64,000 nucleotides of DNA from Dichetophora obliterata (GCA_963920525.1 OY986436.1:96165842-96229841); one strand, 5' to 3'. Shown: positions 20,988-32,774, counted from the first letter of the stretch. The notes: generated by a model not told the origin, from the letters alone. Numbers and translations are program-made.

Positions 20988-21626
20988 AATTAGTCCACCA
21001 AATCCTTAAAGTTATTTGTCAAGTCTTCGTGCGTTTCCGTTTCTTTAAGCATGTAACTTTTCAAGTATTCCTGCAAATACAACAAATTTTTATTAACAAA
21101 ACCGGATTTAAGATATTTTAAAAGGATTTCCATAACATTTGAGGGCAGAGAAGACAAATGAGGAAATTTTTCTAAAGACAAATGGACAAATGTAAACATA
21201 CAATTAGTAAATTCTTACCTGAAATGTAGGTTCGCGCTTTCTTTTATTTACATTGGGCGTTGCACTTCTGGCACGGGAAATACACTGCATTGGATTGTCA
21301 TCTTCGCTTGATAGACAGATATTCTGCTTCAATATTATCAGCAATCACATCTTCCACCGGTCCTCCACCGGTAGCTTCCCTTCTGTTGTGAGCTAGCTTT
21401 TTACGAACATTGCTCTTTAAGTCGATCCAAACCTATAAAAAATACTTAAGAAATACTCTATCTATTAATGTAAAGTTACCTTCTTCCAGCCTTCAGGATC
21501 TTTTTGGGGAGGACCTTGGCTGTTCATTGTTCCTGCCAATTCCCTCCACAAGGATACGACATGAACTCGATCGCCTTTGGTATAACCCTTTGCAATGTTG
21601 GGACGTTTTTCCATAAAGGCAATCAT
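20988..21626 (-). pseudogene. Harbinger Myb-like gene, copy 2
   Basis: Duplicate of 17089-17727 with the same three-exon layout: exon 1 with RPNIAKGYTKGDRVHVVSLW, exon 2 with NVRKKLAHNRREATGGG, and exon 3 (from 21199 to the stop at 20990) with KSYMLKETETHEDLTNNFKD. Exon 2 keeps the downstream frame through ISRARSATPNVNKRKREPTF, unlike copy 1, but shares the upstream frame break. It is followed by the Harbinger right end at 21964, so only the right part of the transposon is present here. Confidence 0.75.
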
Positions 21627-21967
21627 CGAGGAAGCTTGATTGGAGTTCTTTTGTTTGCCCCTTTATTCAATTTTATTTTATTTTGCAAGAAAAAAGTTAA
21701 AATTTATTTACTTACATTTAGTTTTTAAATTGCAATTTTGAAATCCGTTTTTTAGCTTGTTCACTCACACTCGATTTCAAACTGACAAGAAATGCAATCA
21801 AATCGATCTTGCAGAACACGTTAAAACGATGTTCGAAAAAAGTAAAATTAAATCGAAACTTTCTGTCGATTTCCATTTCGATAACGATTTAGATCGAATT
21901 GCAGAACAACTTTTGTCGTTTTCAATTTCGATATCGATCCAAATCGAATTGCAGAACATGGCTGATT

Positions 21968-22700
21968 GCCTTGGAATCATAAATTTTAAGAACCGGCGCA
22001 TTCACTAGAGCTACTTTCAATTGCTGGCGTGCTAATAACTGTTCTTCTCTTATCTTGAACGCTGCATCCTTCCGGAGCAAATTTGACAACGGTCTCGCTA
22101 TAAGTGCATTATTCTTAATAAATCTTCTAAATAAGATATTAACCTTAAAAATCTCTGCAGTGATTTTCGATCAGTGGGAACTGGATAATTTTTTATGGCC
22201 GCAGTTTTTTCGTCTGTTGGTTTTATTGAACCAATTTCAATGATGTATCACAGAAAATCAATTTTCCTCTTTAAGAATTGACATTTCTTCCACTTGATTT
22301 TTTTATCCGTTTTCTGAAGCAACTTGAAAAAGTATTTTTAGCTTTCCGATGCCTTCCTCTTCATCCTTCGAAGGAATTATTATGTTAGGGCCATCGGAAA
22401 TTAGTCTCTAGCAATTTTCTGGTTTAATTTTCTACAGTCGCAACAAAGTCTCTTTGTGCCACCTTTTTTTGCTGCCAACACAATCGGTGAAGAATATTCA
22501 GATACACTTGGCTGTATAATCCCTTCTTTTATCCATAATCTTATTTGCTCATCGATCGTATTTTTGTCTTCCTGAGACACTCGTCTGGGTCTATGGTACA
22601 CTGGCATATCATCAGTAAGAGTTATTTTCATTTTGACTGGAGAATTTTTAGTTTTTTTTGGTACATGATCTTTGATAATTTCTTTCGATATCTTTGCGTG
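21968..22700 (-). pseudogene. Gypsy-A reverse transcriptase, copy 2
   Basis: Duplicate of the RT fragment at 18069-18800. The N-terminal frame 22631-22401 (DDMPVYHRPRRVSQEDKNTI, SPIVLAAKKGGTKRLCCDCR) is open. The region before the connection domain has the same central deletion, and extra indels near 22130 and 22171 break the downstream frame that is open in copy 1. Confidence 0.8.
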
Positions 22701-22765
22701 TTTGGGCTGTGTTAGTCAATATGTTTTTAAATGATAAAAATTAAAAAATTTTGTACATTGTTTTT

Positions 22766-23515
22766 CCCAACGTTTCGTTGGTAGTTTCCTACATATTCAG
22801 GGGATGTCAATTTATTAAAAACTATAAAAAAACAAATTTTAAACATATAATTACACAAAGTCAAATAAAAATTCTTACATTTACTTAATTTCACATAGCA
22901 AGTAATTTAAATTTTGTCTTTAGAACAATATAAAAAGCACTGAAAACGATCAACATTTAAACTCAATAAACAACAACTGACAGAAACAAATTTTTTAAAC
23001 AAACTGAAAATAATAACGAACATAAATACATGTGAAGTTTTTTTAATATTAGGCCTTCCTTAAGGCAATGCTGTAGTTGGAGCTAATGTTGTCTGTGTCT
23101 TCTTTTGTGTTCATTGTTATTGTCGCTTTGTTTTGAATGTGCAAGCTTTCCAAAATATATCGTCTCGTTTCTCTTCTCTCTTTGTCTATTATTTTCGTAT
23201 CAACAAAATCAGCTGTGTGACCAGTCTCTAAAGTATGTTGCGCTAGCGCTGTTGTCGTTTTTTCCTTTCTTATGTCTGCTTTGTGTTCATTTAGTCTAAC
23301 TCCTCTCTCTTCGTTTTCCCTATGTAGATTAGTTTGCAGTCCTCTCCTTTTCCATTGCATCCTATTTCATACAAAACGTCTTGCTGCTGTTCTTTTTCTA
23401 TGCGTGTTTTTGTATTTGTAAATATATTTTTTATGTTTTGTGTGGTTTGAGAGCGAATGATATGTCTTTTTTGTTGTTTATTGTTCTATGTAGATTTCTG
23501 CTGTCGGTCAAGTTG
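22766..23515 (-). mobile_element. Penelope-like GIY-YIG fragment, copy 2
   Basis: Duplicate of 18805-19600. The nuclease frame at 23360-23049 reads as in copy 1 (VRLNEHKADIRKEKTTTALA), with HRENEE in place of HRDHEE near its start. Its 5' edge joins Gypsy-A protease-side sequence directly at about 23515, without the extra 235-bp block. The hammerhead-like motif at 22766-22801 has CTGAATA instead of CTGAAGA, so its core is damaged. Confidence 0.8.
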
Positions 23516-23554
23516 GGAATATATGTGATTCCAAAAAATTTATTTTATTCCAAA

Positions 23555-24340
23555 TCAGTATTTCCTGTTCAGATACGTCAAATCTACATCAGGTTCATCA
23601 GACAGTTCGTCTTCTTCCAAAAGCATACATAAATTTTTATACTCTTGCAATAAGACATCGCTCCCATTTTTCTCTTCTGCACCAAAGCTTTTCTTTTTGA
23701 ATTCAGCACTCCCTTTTCTTAAGAGAATCTCAACCTCGTCAAGGACAGTGCTGCCAATAATTGCTGCAAAGCGTATGTTACACTCACAAACTACGTGAAA
23801 TGTTACATTGAAGCATATTCCATCAACTTCTTCTTGGCCATTTAAGCTACCTACAGTTGATACTTTGCTATCTGCGATTCCAACTAAATGGCTTATATCT
23901 GCACTAAGTTTAATTCTTCTCATTTTTAATAATGTGTCATGCCTAATCAAACACAGGTCACACCATGAATCCATCAAAGCTGTAAATTGTATGTTATTGC
24001 ATATTACGTCTTTGAAGATCAGTCCACATTTCACATCTGTAATAGTGTTTACATTTTCTCTCTCCATCTGTTCTCCCTCCATTGATCTGAATATTGCGAG
24101 CCATTGTATTGTTTTTGTATTCGAATGCTCGATGTCCTGCTTTGTTACATATAAAGCAACGCGGCTCTCGTTGTTGTGGATAATCTTTTGATATATGTGA
24201 TTGATTTCCGCATTTATAACATCTTCTGGCACTCAACTGTTGCGTCATGGGTTGATTGTTGCTGGTCGTGGGAAGTTGATAGTTACACTTGTTTAGTGAC
24301 TGTAAAGAATCACGAACTTTCTCATAAACTGTACAACTGT
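23555..24340 (-). pseudogene. Gypsy-A gag nucleocapsid and protease, copy 2
   Basis: Duplicate of 19872-20660, with a 225-codon protease frame (24232-23555) and zinc-knuckle frame (24248-23994). It differs by a few residues (KLSADISHLVGIADSK against KLIADISYFVGIADSK; SLNGQ against SFNGQ). It has the same degraded DSW active-site triad and zinc knuckles lacking the last Cys. Confidence 0.85.
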
Positions 24341-24714
24341 TTTTAACCCCCTAGAATCTAAGTCCAAATCCCTTAGTTTGGATTGTCAAAGCTAAAATTG
24401 TTTGCGTCTCCATCTCTAATTGTCATAACAATGTATTAATAAATAATATAAGAACTATTATAATATAATTGTGATTAACAAGTAGATAATGTTTAATATA
24501 ACAAGATCTGTATAATTAATTTAGGAAAATTTGAAGTGGACAAAGATAAACAATTAAGTGAATACAAATAAGTTAGTTAAGTTAAGTTTGAATTAGTTCA
24601 AAATGTTTAGGTATTATAATAATATGGAATGACTGTAATTTTTCTAAATAAATATTGTTTTATATAAGCTAACTCTTAATATTCTTGAATAAAGATTTTT
24701 TTCTCTTTCACCTT

Positions 24715-24870
24715 CTTTTATTTCTTGCCCTTCTTTTCTGTTGGTGCCTTTGCATTATTTTCCTTTCCTTTTTCCTCCTTCTTTACTTTCTTTTCTTTTT
24801 TCTCTTTCACCTTCTTTTCGCCATCGCTGTCTGTCGCCTCTCCCTTGGCTTGGTTTAACGATCGGTTTGA
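24715..24870 (-). other. Lys/Glu-rich C-terminal-like coding scrap
   Basis: The minus strand reads QAKGEATDSDGEKKVKEKKE, then KVKKEEKGKE and KAPTEKKGKK with a stop near 24715. It looks like the basic tail of a host protein (retrocopy or exon), but such low-complexity AAG/GAA sequence can also arise as a purine-rich simple repeat. I cannot name a parent gene. It stops short of the hAT-like element at 24903. Confidence 0.25.
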
Positions 24871-24894
24871 GCCCCCATGTAGGATTTAATATGC

Positions 24895-24902
24895 ATATAC
24901 AT
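24895..24902. repeat. 8-bp target duplication, left
   Basis: ATATACAT immediately outside the left terminal inverted repeat. The identical octamer is at 28059-28066. Confidence 0.85.
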
Positions 24903-25789
24903 TAGCGTGGCCGTTATTTTTTTTTTTATTTCTTATATTCTCTCCCCCCAAATCGGTTCAGTTTTATGTAAAAAAAAATACAAAAAGTTTCAAAGCGATA
25001 AGTTGTATTTTAGGGGTGTCGTCTGCCCCTCAAAGTTGGCCTTCAAGCCCATTTATTCAAATATAATTTGTTTGTATAGAGTATCTTTTTAAAAAAATCA
25101 TTTTACGAGAATATGATGTATGGCAATATTTTAGCTCTTTTAGTCAACAACATTAGCCTCAAAAAAGTTTTTTGCTAAAATTAATATTTTAGAAAATAAT
25201 GAAGAAAATTACCAACAAAACACCAAAAATTGTATATATCAAAATTATATTGATATGGAAATTATTTGTTCTAAGCATGTGCGGTAAAAGCTTATGTCTA
25301 TTAAATTATTTCATACATATACTACGTATAGTCAAAAGAAAACTAAACAAAAACAAAATTATTGAGTTATATTAAAAAATTTATAACTCTTGACTTACAG
25401 TAGATTTCTTAGAGATCGAAAACCGGCGACGATAGTCGCTAACAACCTGCAGTACAAATTGTTTTTGCTCTTTATTTCTTGTAAAGAGCTTATTTTACTC
25501 CTCCATCAACTTCACTCCTCTTTCGGAGGAATCATTGACGTTTCTTAATTTTTTTTTAATGTTTTTACCGCTGTCATATAGCAATCCTGCGCAGGCCATT
25601 TAGACGGAGTTAATGTCATGAAAGACGTATCAATTTGAAATCTCTCAAAAAAATTTCTTGTTTGAGAAGAAACAAACTACTCAAGCCCACCACTAACTAA
25701 TTTTGAAACTGTTTGTTTTCCCAGTGGGGCAAATGGCAAATTAAAACATGACAAATTAATTTGATAATAAGTTTACTTAATATATTTAT

Positions 25790-26005
25790 CTCCCGATAAT
25801 TTCGATCCCTTTGCCTTCAATCAGCTTGTTCGCAAATTTCAATATTGCGTTCCTTTCTATCTTCCGCATAGTCAATTCCAAACATTAATCCCGGTCTACC
25901 TTTTTGTCTCTGGCTAATTAAAAATGCTTTATCCTCTTCAATTGAAATCATGTTCAATTCTTCTGCATGTGCAATATCAAAAAGCTGTTCTAATTGATCA
26001 GTTAA
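25790..26005 (-). pseudogene. Coding scrap inside the hAT-like element
   Basis: The minus strand reads LEQLFDIAHAEELNMISIEE, then DKAFLISQRQKGRPGLMFGI and an Arg/Lys-rich tail before a stop. I associate the LFDIAHA...IEED..FL..QR..GR pattern with uncharacterised repetitive insect proteins and cannot assign a superfamily. The mariner at 26036 splits it from a further minus-strand piece near 27185-27260 (VIRNIKEMSDRILREKNLYY). Together these may be remains of the gene once carried by the long-TIR element. Confidence 0.45.
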
Positions 26006-26035
26006 AAAAATAAAACTTTAAGCACTTCTAAACTT

Positions 26036-27165
26036 TTGGGGGTTGGAATTAATTTTAAAGGTTTTTTTTCGGTTTTTGAGCATTTATTTAGAAACAACGG
26101 TACAATGTATATTATTCAAAGTATTGTCCATCGTTAGCTACAACATTTTCCCATCTTTCTGGCAGCATATGGATTCCGCGTCGGAAGAACGATTCGTCTT
26201 TTGAGGCAATCCACGAATCGACCCATTTTTTGGTATCCTCGTAAGAAGTGAAGCGCTGCTCAGCCAAGCCATGCGTCATCGATCTGAATAGGTGGTAGTC
26301 GGAAGGGGCTATGTCTGGGCTATAAGGCGGGTGGGGTAGCACATCCCAATTCAGCGCCTCCAACGTTTCCTTGACGGTTCTTGCAACATGTGGCCGTGCG
26401 TTGTCATGTTGAAAAACCACTTTGTCGTGTCTTTTGGCATATTCCGGCCGTTTAACCTTTAATGCTCGGCTCAATTGCATCAATTGTTGTTGGTAGCGTT
26501 CCCCAGTGATGGTTTCGTTAGATTTTAGCAGCTCATAGTACACGACACCCTTCTGATCCCACCAAATACACAGCATAAGCTTGGCGCCATGAATATTCGG
26601 CTTGGCCCTCGATGTTGATGCATGGCCGGGTGGTCCCCACGATTTTTTTCGCTTAGGATTATCGCAATGGATCCACTTTTGCCGACCGTTGATAAGTCGA
26701 CTCCCAATGATTTTGACAATTCTTGAAGGGTTTGACACGGGTCTTCATCGAGCAAAGCCTCCAATTCCTCATCTTCAAACTTTTTCGGCTGGCCCGGACG
26801 CTCTTTGTCTTCCGTATCAAAATCACCACTTTTAAACCGACGGAACCAGTACTCACAAGTAGAAATCGATGGAGCATAGTCCCCGTAAGCCTCAGTAAGC
26901 GTGCGTTGTGCTTCAACCGCTTTTTTCTTCAAATGGAAGCACAAAAGTAAACCTTCCCGCAAATTGCGTTTTGTTGGAACGAAAGTCGACATGTTCACAG
27001 AGAAAAAAATATATGTTGTTTACACTTCAGTGGAATGACAGATACTAAAAAATGAAGCTTACACAATGTGCTTTGAAATGAATATAGTCACAGGTGTGCC
27101 CGATGCGATCTATTGATAGTTACGCCATCTCTTAGAAAACCTTTAAAACTAATTCCAACCCCCAA
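26036..27165 (-). mobile_element. Mariner copy, internally deleted
   Basis: Terminal repeats TTGGGGGTTGGAATTAATTT (left) and TTGGGGGTTGGAATTAGTTT (right, inverted) match the full-length copy at 47200-48486. TA follows the right end (27166-27167); the base pair outside the left end is TT, so one TA has mutated. The length is 1130 bp against 1287 bp, a 157-bp deletion inside the transposase at about 26677 with short homology at the break (TTTTGCC). It sits inside the hAT-like element. Confidence 0.9.
26112..26998 (-). pseudogene. Mariner transposase, broken by deletion
   Basis: The N-terminal frame starts at 26998 (HTH region, AYGDYAPSISTCEYWFRRFK) and is cut after LGVDLSTVGK. The downstream frame resumes with KWIHCDNPKRKKSWG and runs to 26112 with QHDNARPHVARTVKETLEAL and PHPPYSPDIAPSDYHLF. 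The deletion is not a multiple of three and removes the end of the second HTH, the linker and the first catalytic Asp. The copy cannot encode an active enzyme. Otherwise it is almost identical to the intact copy, indicating recent activity of the family. Confidence 0.9.
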
Positions 27166-28509
27166 TAGAAGGTAATTTGCTACCCATAAGTGCATTTGAA
27201 CAATAACCAATAATATAAATTTTTTTCACGTAAAATTCGGTCGGACATTTCTTTAATATTTCGAATTACACTGTTGCAAGTTGAATTTTTAGCATTAACT
27301 GAGGTAGATTGCTCTGTATGAAAACAAACTCTGTAAAGTCTTTGCGTTCTCTTTGCGTTCTTTGCGTTCTCTTTGATTGATTAAGAGTCGTCAATGATAG
27401 CGCCGAAAGAGGAGTGAAATTGATGGAGGAGTATAATAAGCTCTTTACAAGAAATGAAGAGCAAAAACAATTTGTACTGCAGGTTGTTAGCGACTTTCGT
27501 CGCCGGTTTTCGAACTCTAAGAAATCTACTGTAAGTCAAGAGTTATAAATTTTTTAATATAACTCAATAATTTTGTTTTTGTTTAGTTTTCTTATGACTA
27601 TACGTAGTATATGTATGAAGTAATTTAATAGACTTATGTCTATTAAATTATGCTTTTACCGCACATGCTTAGAACAAATATTTTCCATATAAATATAATT
27701 TTGATATATATAATTTTTGGTATTTTGTTGGTTATTTTCTTCATTACTTTCTAAAATATTAATTTTAGCAAAAAACTTTCTTTAAAGCTAATGTTGTTGA
27801 CTAAAAGAGCTAAAATATTGCCATACATCATATTCTTGTAAAATGTTTTTTAAAAAGATACTAATATACAAACAAATTACATTTGAATAAATGGGCTTGA
27901 AGGCCAACTTTGAGGAGCGGGCGACACCCCTAAAACACAACTTATGGCTTTGAAACTTTTTTGTATTTTTTTAACATAAAACTGAACCGATTTGGAGGGA
28001 GAGAATATAAGAAATCAAAAAAAAAAAAATATTCTCCATACAACTAACGGCCACGCTAATATACATATATTATAGTTTCATTTAAATTTTATTTTCAGTA
28101 TGTTCTTTTCAAATCAAACTCTTACGGGCGATTTCTTCACAGAGTTTTAATGCTAGACCGAGTATTAGACCTGTTTTTAGTTCTCTCCCGAGTACTAACT
28201 CATTTTTTCACAGAGATCTAAGGCAGGAAAACTTCAATTTGAAACTCGGTTCTAGCTGATACTGAGTTTTAGCTGGAACCCCGAAACCGGAAGTCTTGCA
28301 ATCTTAAAACTCGGTTTTACGCTCTTTTTATTTCTTCACATCAAAAAATAAAACTTAGTTTTGACAATTTGAGTGTCAAGTTTTTGATTTTAATAATAAA
28401 ATATATTTGAAACAAATTCTTTGCTTTTATAATTTATTTTTTTAACTACGTTCTGTGTAAGCTGTGAAAATATTAAAAATTGACATTGCAAAACAAAAAC
28501 TATCCCCAC

Positions 28510-29125
<616 letters not shown>

Positions 29126-29403
29126 ATTATTTTAGATAATTTTTTATTTTGTGTTTTTTTTCATATAATTACCGCGATTTAATAATTAATAGAGCAATCG
29201 GCCATAAAAAATAATTAAAACAAACTTTTTGCATTTAAAATGTTTCTATTTAAACGCCTAGGTCCAATGTGCATGGTCAATTAGTCTTAACCCTACCCGG
29301 CGAATTTAAGCCCTTCTAGAGGGCCGTTTAGTAAGAAATCCTTGGAAGAGTATTGCCAACTCGTGCCATCTCAATTATTTCAAGCAAATTGCGTGTCTAC
29401 CAG

Positions 29404-29595
29404 TCACCAGTAGACATACATACTTATCCACTTCACTTGGCAGGCAGTGACAACAAAAATTTCACCATGTTTTAAGCGACTCTCGTGACAGACTTTAATT
29501 TTGGTTTTGTCCAGTTGATCATGGCAACTAACCACGAAGCACGGTCCATATGTAGTTTTGACAAAAACAGGAAATATATCACATATAAACTTCAA
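29404..29595 (-). other. Unrecognised 63-codon frame
   Basis: A minus-strand frame, MKFICDIFPVFVKTTYGPCF then VVSCHDQLDKTKIKVCHESR, occurs inside the TTA-flanked element downstream of the RpS3 retrocopy. Composition is protein-like (four Cys, mixed charge), but I know no matching family. It may be another captured host fragment. Confidence 0.2.
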
Positions 29596-29952
29596 TATTC
29601 TAGATTAAAACTTACTCCTTAGTTAGCTGCTTCAGTACCTTGCCGATAATTTATTTAAATTGTTATAAACTCATGTGTTTCCATGAGTATTCAACGAAAG
29701 GAAATGCTTCCTACATCCTATGGAATGTTTCTTGCTTAAATTTGGGAATGTTTCCACTTCCTAGAGGGTTGGTTTAAACTTGATTTGAGTATTAGTGCCC
29801 AGCACTCTCTTTTGAAAATGGTCCGAGTACCAAATAAGTGAAGAAATTACCGAGTACTTAATTTTTTTTGAACCGAGAATTAATTTGAAACTGAGTTCTA
29901 AGCAGAACTCGGACTAGCCCGATTTGATACTCGGTGAAGAAATCGCCCGTTA

Positions 29953-30270
29953 TTTTTTTAACAAATTTTTCAAAATTCCAACTTATTCGATATGTTATTT
30001 TTCACAAGTTTTTTATATTTTCAAATGTTTCAGTACGTAAATTGTTTATTTTTTAGTAAAGTGTATAAAATGTAATGAAAGTATTAGTATTGACGTCCAC
30101 TTCTTGTTTTCAGTCCGTCTCCGTCTGACTCCCTTCCCACATACCTTTAACCGGTCGTATTTTAAAAGAAAAATCCAATGATTTTGTTAAAATTTTAGGT
30201 AAAACAAATTTGTTTTTTCAGAAAGTTGGATTTACCGTTTCTGACAGCGGCACTGCACTATATCCCATGG
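29953..30270. other. AT-rich stretch, nothing recognised
   Basis: Between the TTA element and the pogo scrap there are only AT-rich bases and short runs of pyrimidines (CCGTCTCCGTCTGACTCCC near 30117). Confidence 0.3.
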
Positions 30271-30271
30271 T

Positions 30272-30510
30272 GACTAAAGAATGTGTTCCCAAAACTTCGA
30301 GATGGCTATCAGGACTCAGAAATTTATAATTTTAATGAAACAAGGCTCTTCTTTAAACTCATGTCCGATAGAGCTTTAAAATTGATAGGGAAGAAGTGTA
30401 CAGGAGGAAAAGTTGTGAAAGATCGTGTTGCAGCTTGGGTTGCTGCAAACATGGATGGAAGTGTGTAAAGCAAAGTATTTATTATCGGAAAGTCAAAGAA
30501 ACAAAAAACT
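30272..30510 (+). pseudogene. Pogo/Tigger-type DDE transposase scrap
   Basis: A plus-strand frame (30283-30468 and slightly beyond) reads DGYQDSEIYNFNETRLFFKL, MSDRALKLIGKKCTGGKVVK and DRVAAWVAANMDGS, followed out of frame by a VFIIGKS-like segment. This is the region around the first catalytic residue of pogo/Tigger (CENP-B-like) transposases, in which 'YN.DET.LF' and 'GK.CKGGK.SK.R' are standard. Here the usual Asp of 'ADET' appears as Asn-Glu-Thr (FNET). Only about 75 codons remain. No terminal repeats were found. Confidence 0.7.
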
Positions 30511-30669
30511 TAATATATTTATTTACCCTAAGTTTTATGTTTTTATTTTTACTATTGAAAATTAATTTTTATTTTCTTTATAATAAATGAATTAAATTAA
30601 TTAATAACAGGGATCGTAATTATTATAAGCGATATCCAAAAACTGAGTATGCATTTTATAAAAAAAATA

Positions 30670-30985
30670 ATTCTTGTGACTTTTAAAATATTGAGCAAAA
30701 ATAATAATTATTTCTGCTTTTTATTTTTTTAAGGCAAAAATAAAAATCAAAATTTGCCCGATATTTTTTTGGTCACAAAATAACTAGTATGTTTTGATTT
30801 TTGTTTTTTAAAGCAAAAATAAAAAGTAAAGTTTGCCCGAATATTTTTTTGGAAACAAAATAACTGGTATATTTTGATTTTTATTTTTTAAGCCAAAAAT
30901 AAAAAGCAGAATTGCCCAACATATTTTGGAGCACGAAATAACTTGTAAATATTAATTTCTATTTTTTATTCAAAAATTAAAAGCG
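30670..30985. repeat. Tandem repeat, about 80-bp unit
   Basis: Three tandem units start near 30733, 30813 and 30893, preceded by a partial unit. Each has the order GCAAAAATAAAAA, TTTGCCCGA, ATATTTTTTTGG, CAAAATAACT, GTATATTTTGATTTTTATTT. Divergence between units is about 15-25% by eye. No coding sense. Confidence 0.7.
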
Positions 30986-32208
30986 TACGTTTGACGATTT
31001 GACGCGTTGTAAATTAATGTTTGTTTTACTATTGATCCACTTTCGCTAAAGTTGAAGGGTTTTAAATGCCGTTTCAAATAGACAAATCAAAGTTACACCA
31101 AAAGTTATTCGAAAGTTTAAAAAAATCTCATACAAATAAAAAAGGTACAAAATGTACAAAGTCAGATAATGAGGACTGTTAATTTGAATTAATATACCAA
31201 AATTTTGAAATAAGTTTGTTTTGTTCGTTAATATATAATACATTATAAGGTAAGTTACCCAAATAAGGCTAACCTAACGGTTTTTACCAGACAGAAGAGA
31301 AACGGGTTTTTTTAAACTTATTTTTGCAATTTTGTATTTTTGTTTATTCAATTCTTTTTTCAAAAACATAAAAATAAAGCATGAAAAGTAAAAAATATAT
31401 TCAGCTCAGAAGGTTTTCAAAAGGTCTGATTTTTGCCATATTAGGACCACCATGTCTAAATAAAGCCCGATGTATAACGGTTTTAGAAACATAACAAGAC
31501 AGTCAGAAAATAATAAAATAAGAACACATATTGTTATTACAAATGTTGGTTTACATTTATACTAAACATAAATGCTATTCATAGCTTTTTTTATAAAACT
31601 TTTTCGAAAAAATACTTATATTGCCAAAAGTTCATTTTGAAAATTAAAATAAAGTTACTCTGGCTTTTTAAAGAAAATTTTGGTAATTTGCTGACCTTTA
31701 TAGTTGAGGGCTTTCTTTTTCGTAGTTTTTTTCTGCCAGGTAGATTTAGGTGTGGACATGAGATCGGAAAAAGAAAGCCGGAAAGAAAAAAAAATGTTTG
31801 GGCCTTTTTAGGCGCTCTCAATATAATTTCATTAATCAAGTTTTTCTCAAAATACACCACAGTTAGATTTATTCAATTAACCTTTTTGTTTTCGTTAAAA
31901 TACCTCTCTTGATTTTTAATTCAAAGCTGGACATAGGCAATAGTTAATTCGTAGAATAACGGACTGCGAGCACAATATTACATCAACCACGTTGTTGACG
32001 CTACCGCTGACTTCGTTCGACTGTCACTCGCTTCACAGATGCGCAATCGAAGTATTTTTTTTGCATCGTGATGCATATATGAACATTTTTAAACGTGCAA
32101 AAAATCATTTTGCAGGGAATGCAATAAATGTGCGTATTAGAAATTGGGCCTTATTAAGGCTTGGGCCTTATTAAGGCTTGGGCCTTATTTGGCGAAGGGA
32201 CCTTAATA
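30986..32208. other. AT-rich stretch with a small palindromic repeat
   Basis: No gene was found. The overlapping opposite frames at 31591-31912 look like chance. At 32140-32195 the unit TTGGGCCTTATTAAGGC is repeated three times in tandem; CCTTATTAAGG is nearly palindromic. It lies directly left of the foldback element. Confidence 0.4.
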
Positions 32209-32774
32209 CAGGGTGTTTCAGGAAGTTCTGGACAAATTTTTCCAGCGTATTCCTTGGCTCATTTCTTGAAGAAAAGTCCACTAGAACCATGTCCGAAAAT
32301 GCACGGGTGCGAAATAGCAGCGGGTTCAAAATTTTCGGATTGGTGGTCGGAGGGTAGTAGGGTAAGGTTGCTAACTTCTGAGCCAGTGGTCGGATTTGTT
32401 TGTTTTTAGGCTTGTTGGAAGGGTCTTTACAAGACCTTTTAGTATAAAATAAAACAATAATTAGAAAAAGGTGAAATAGCTGAGATACAGAGCTTTCCGA
32501 AAAAAATGGAAAAAAATTAACATAACCTCAATTTGCTCAGCCAGATGGCAGGTAACTTATGTTTTTTTCTTTTAAAAGATAGTAATACCTCTTACCTTCC
32601 TAAAAATACCAAAACAAAGCCCGAAGGTTCTAAAGTTATGACCATTTGACTGAAATGTAAAAATTTTTTTTGGAAGCAAAATAACCCCACACATTTATTT
32701 GATTTTGTAAATTAACGTGTAAATAAATAAATAAATAAAATAATAAATTTAAACAAAAAACATGCGATGTTAAA

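Larger units (their letters stand above)
20897..24575. repeat. Tandem duplication, copy 2
   Basis: Direct repeat of 16993-20896, about 3.68 kb. The copies differ by scattered substitutions and small indels. Copy 2 has eight extra bases near 22171 (GATCAGTG against none in copy 1) and a mutated hammerhead-like core near 22790. It lacks the 235-bp block. Similarity ends near 24575, where copy 2 continues with AGTTAAGTTAAGTTTG. Confidence 0.9.
24903..28058. mobile_element. Long-TIR hAT-like transposon with 8-bp target duplication
   Basis: The ends TAGCGTGGCCGTTA are inverted copies. The inverted repeats are unusually long: 24903-25548 (about 646 bp) pairs with 27381-28058 (about 678 bp) with scattered mismatches. 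The exact octamer ATATACAT flanks both sides. An 8-bp duplication and a T-A-G-n-G terminus agree with the hAT superfamily, though P-type elements also make 8-bp duplications. No recognisable transposase remains. The interior has only a short minus-strand coding scrap (25790-26005), a TTTGCGTTCTC simple repeat (27340-27375), and a mariner insertion. It is thus probably a non-autonomous, foldback-like element. Confidence 0.8.

Noticed and set aside
27334..27376. Possible minisatellite TTTGCGTTCTC
   Set aside because: Only three short units within the hAT-like element; too small to list separately.
31591..31912. Overlapping sense/antisense frames of about 90 codons
   Set aside because: AT-biased, Lys/Phe-rich translations with no motif; likely chance.
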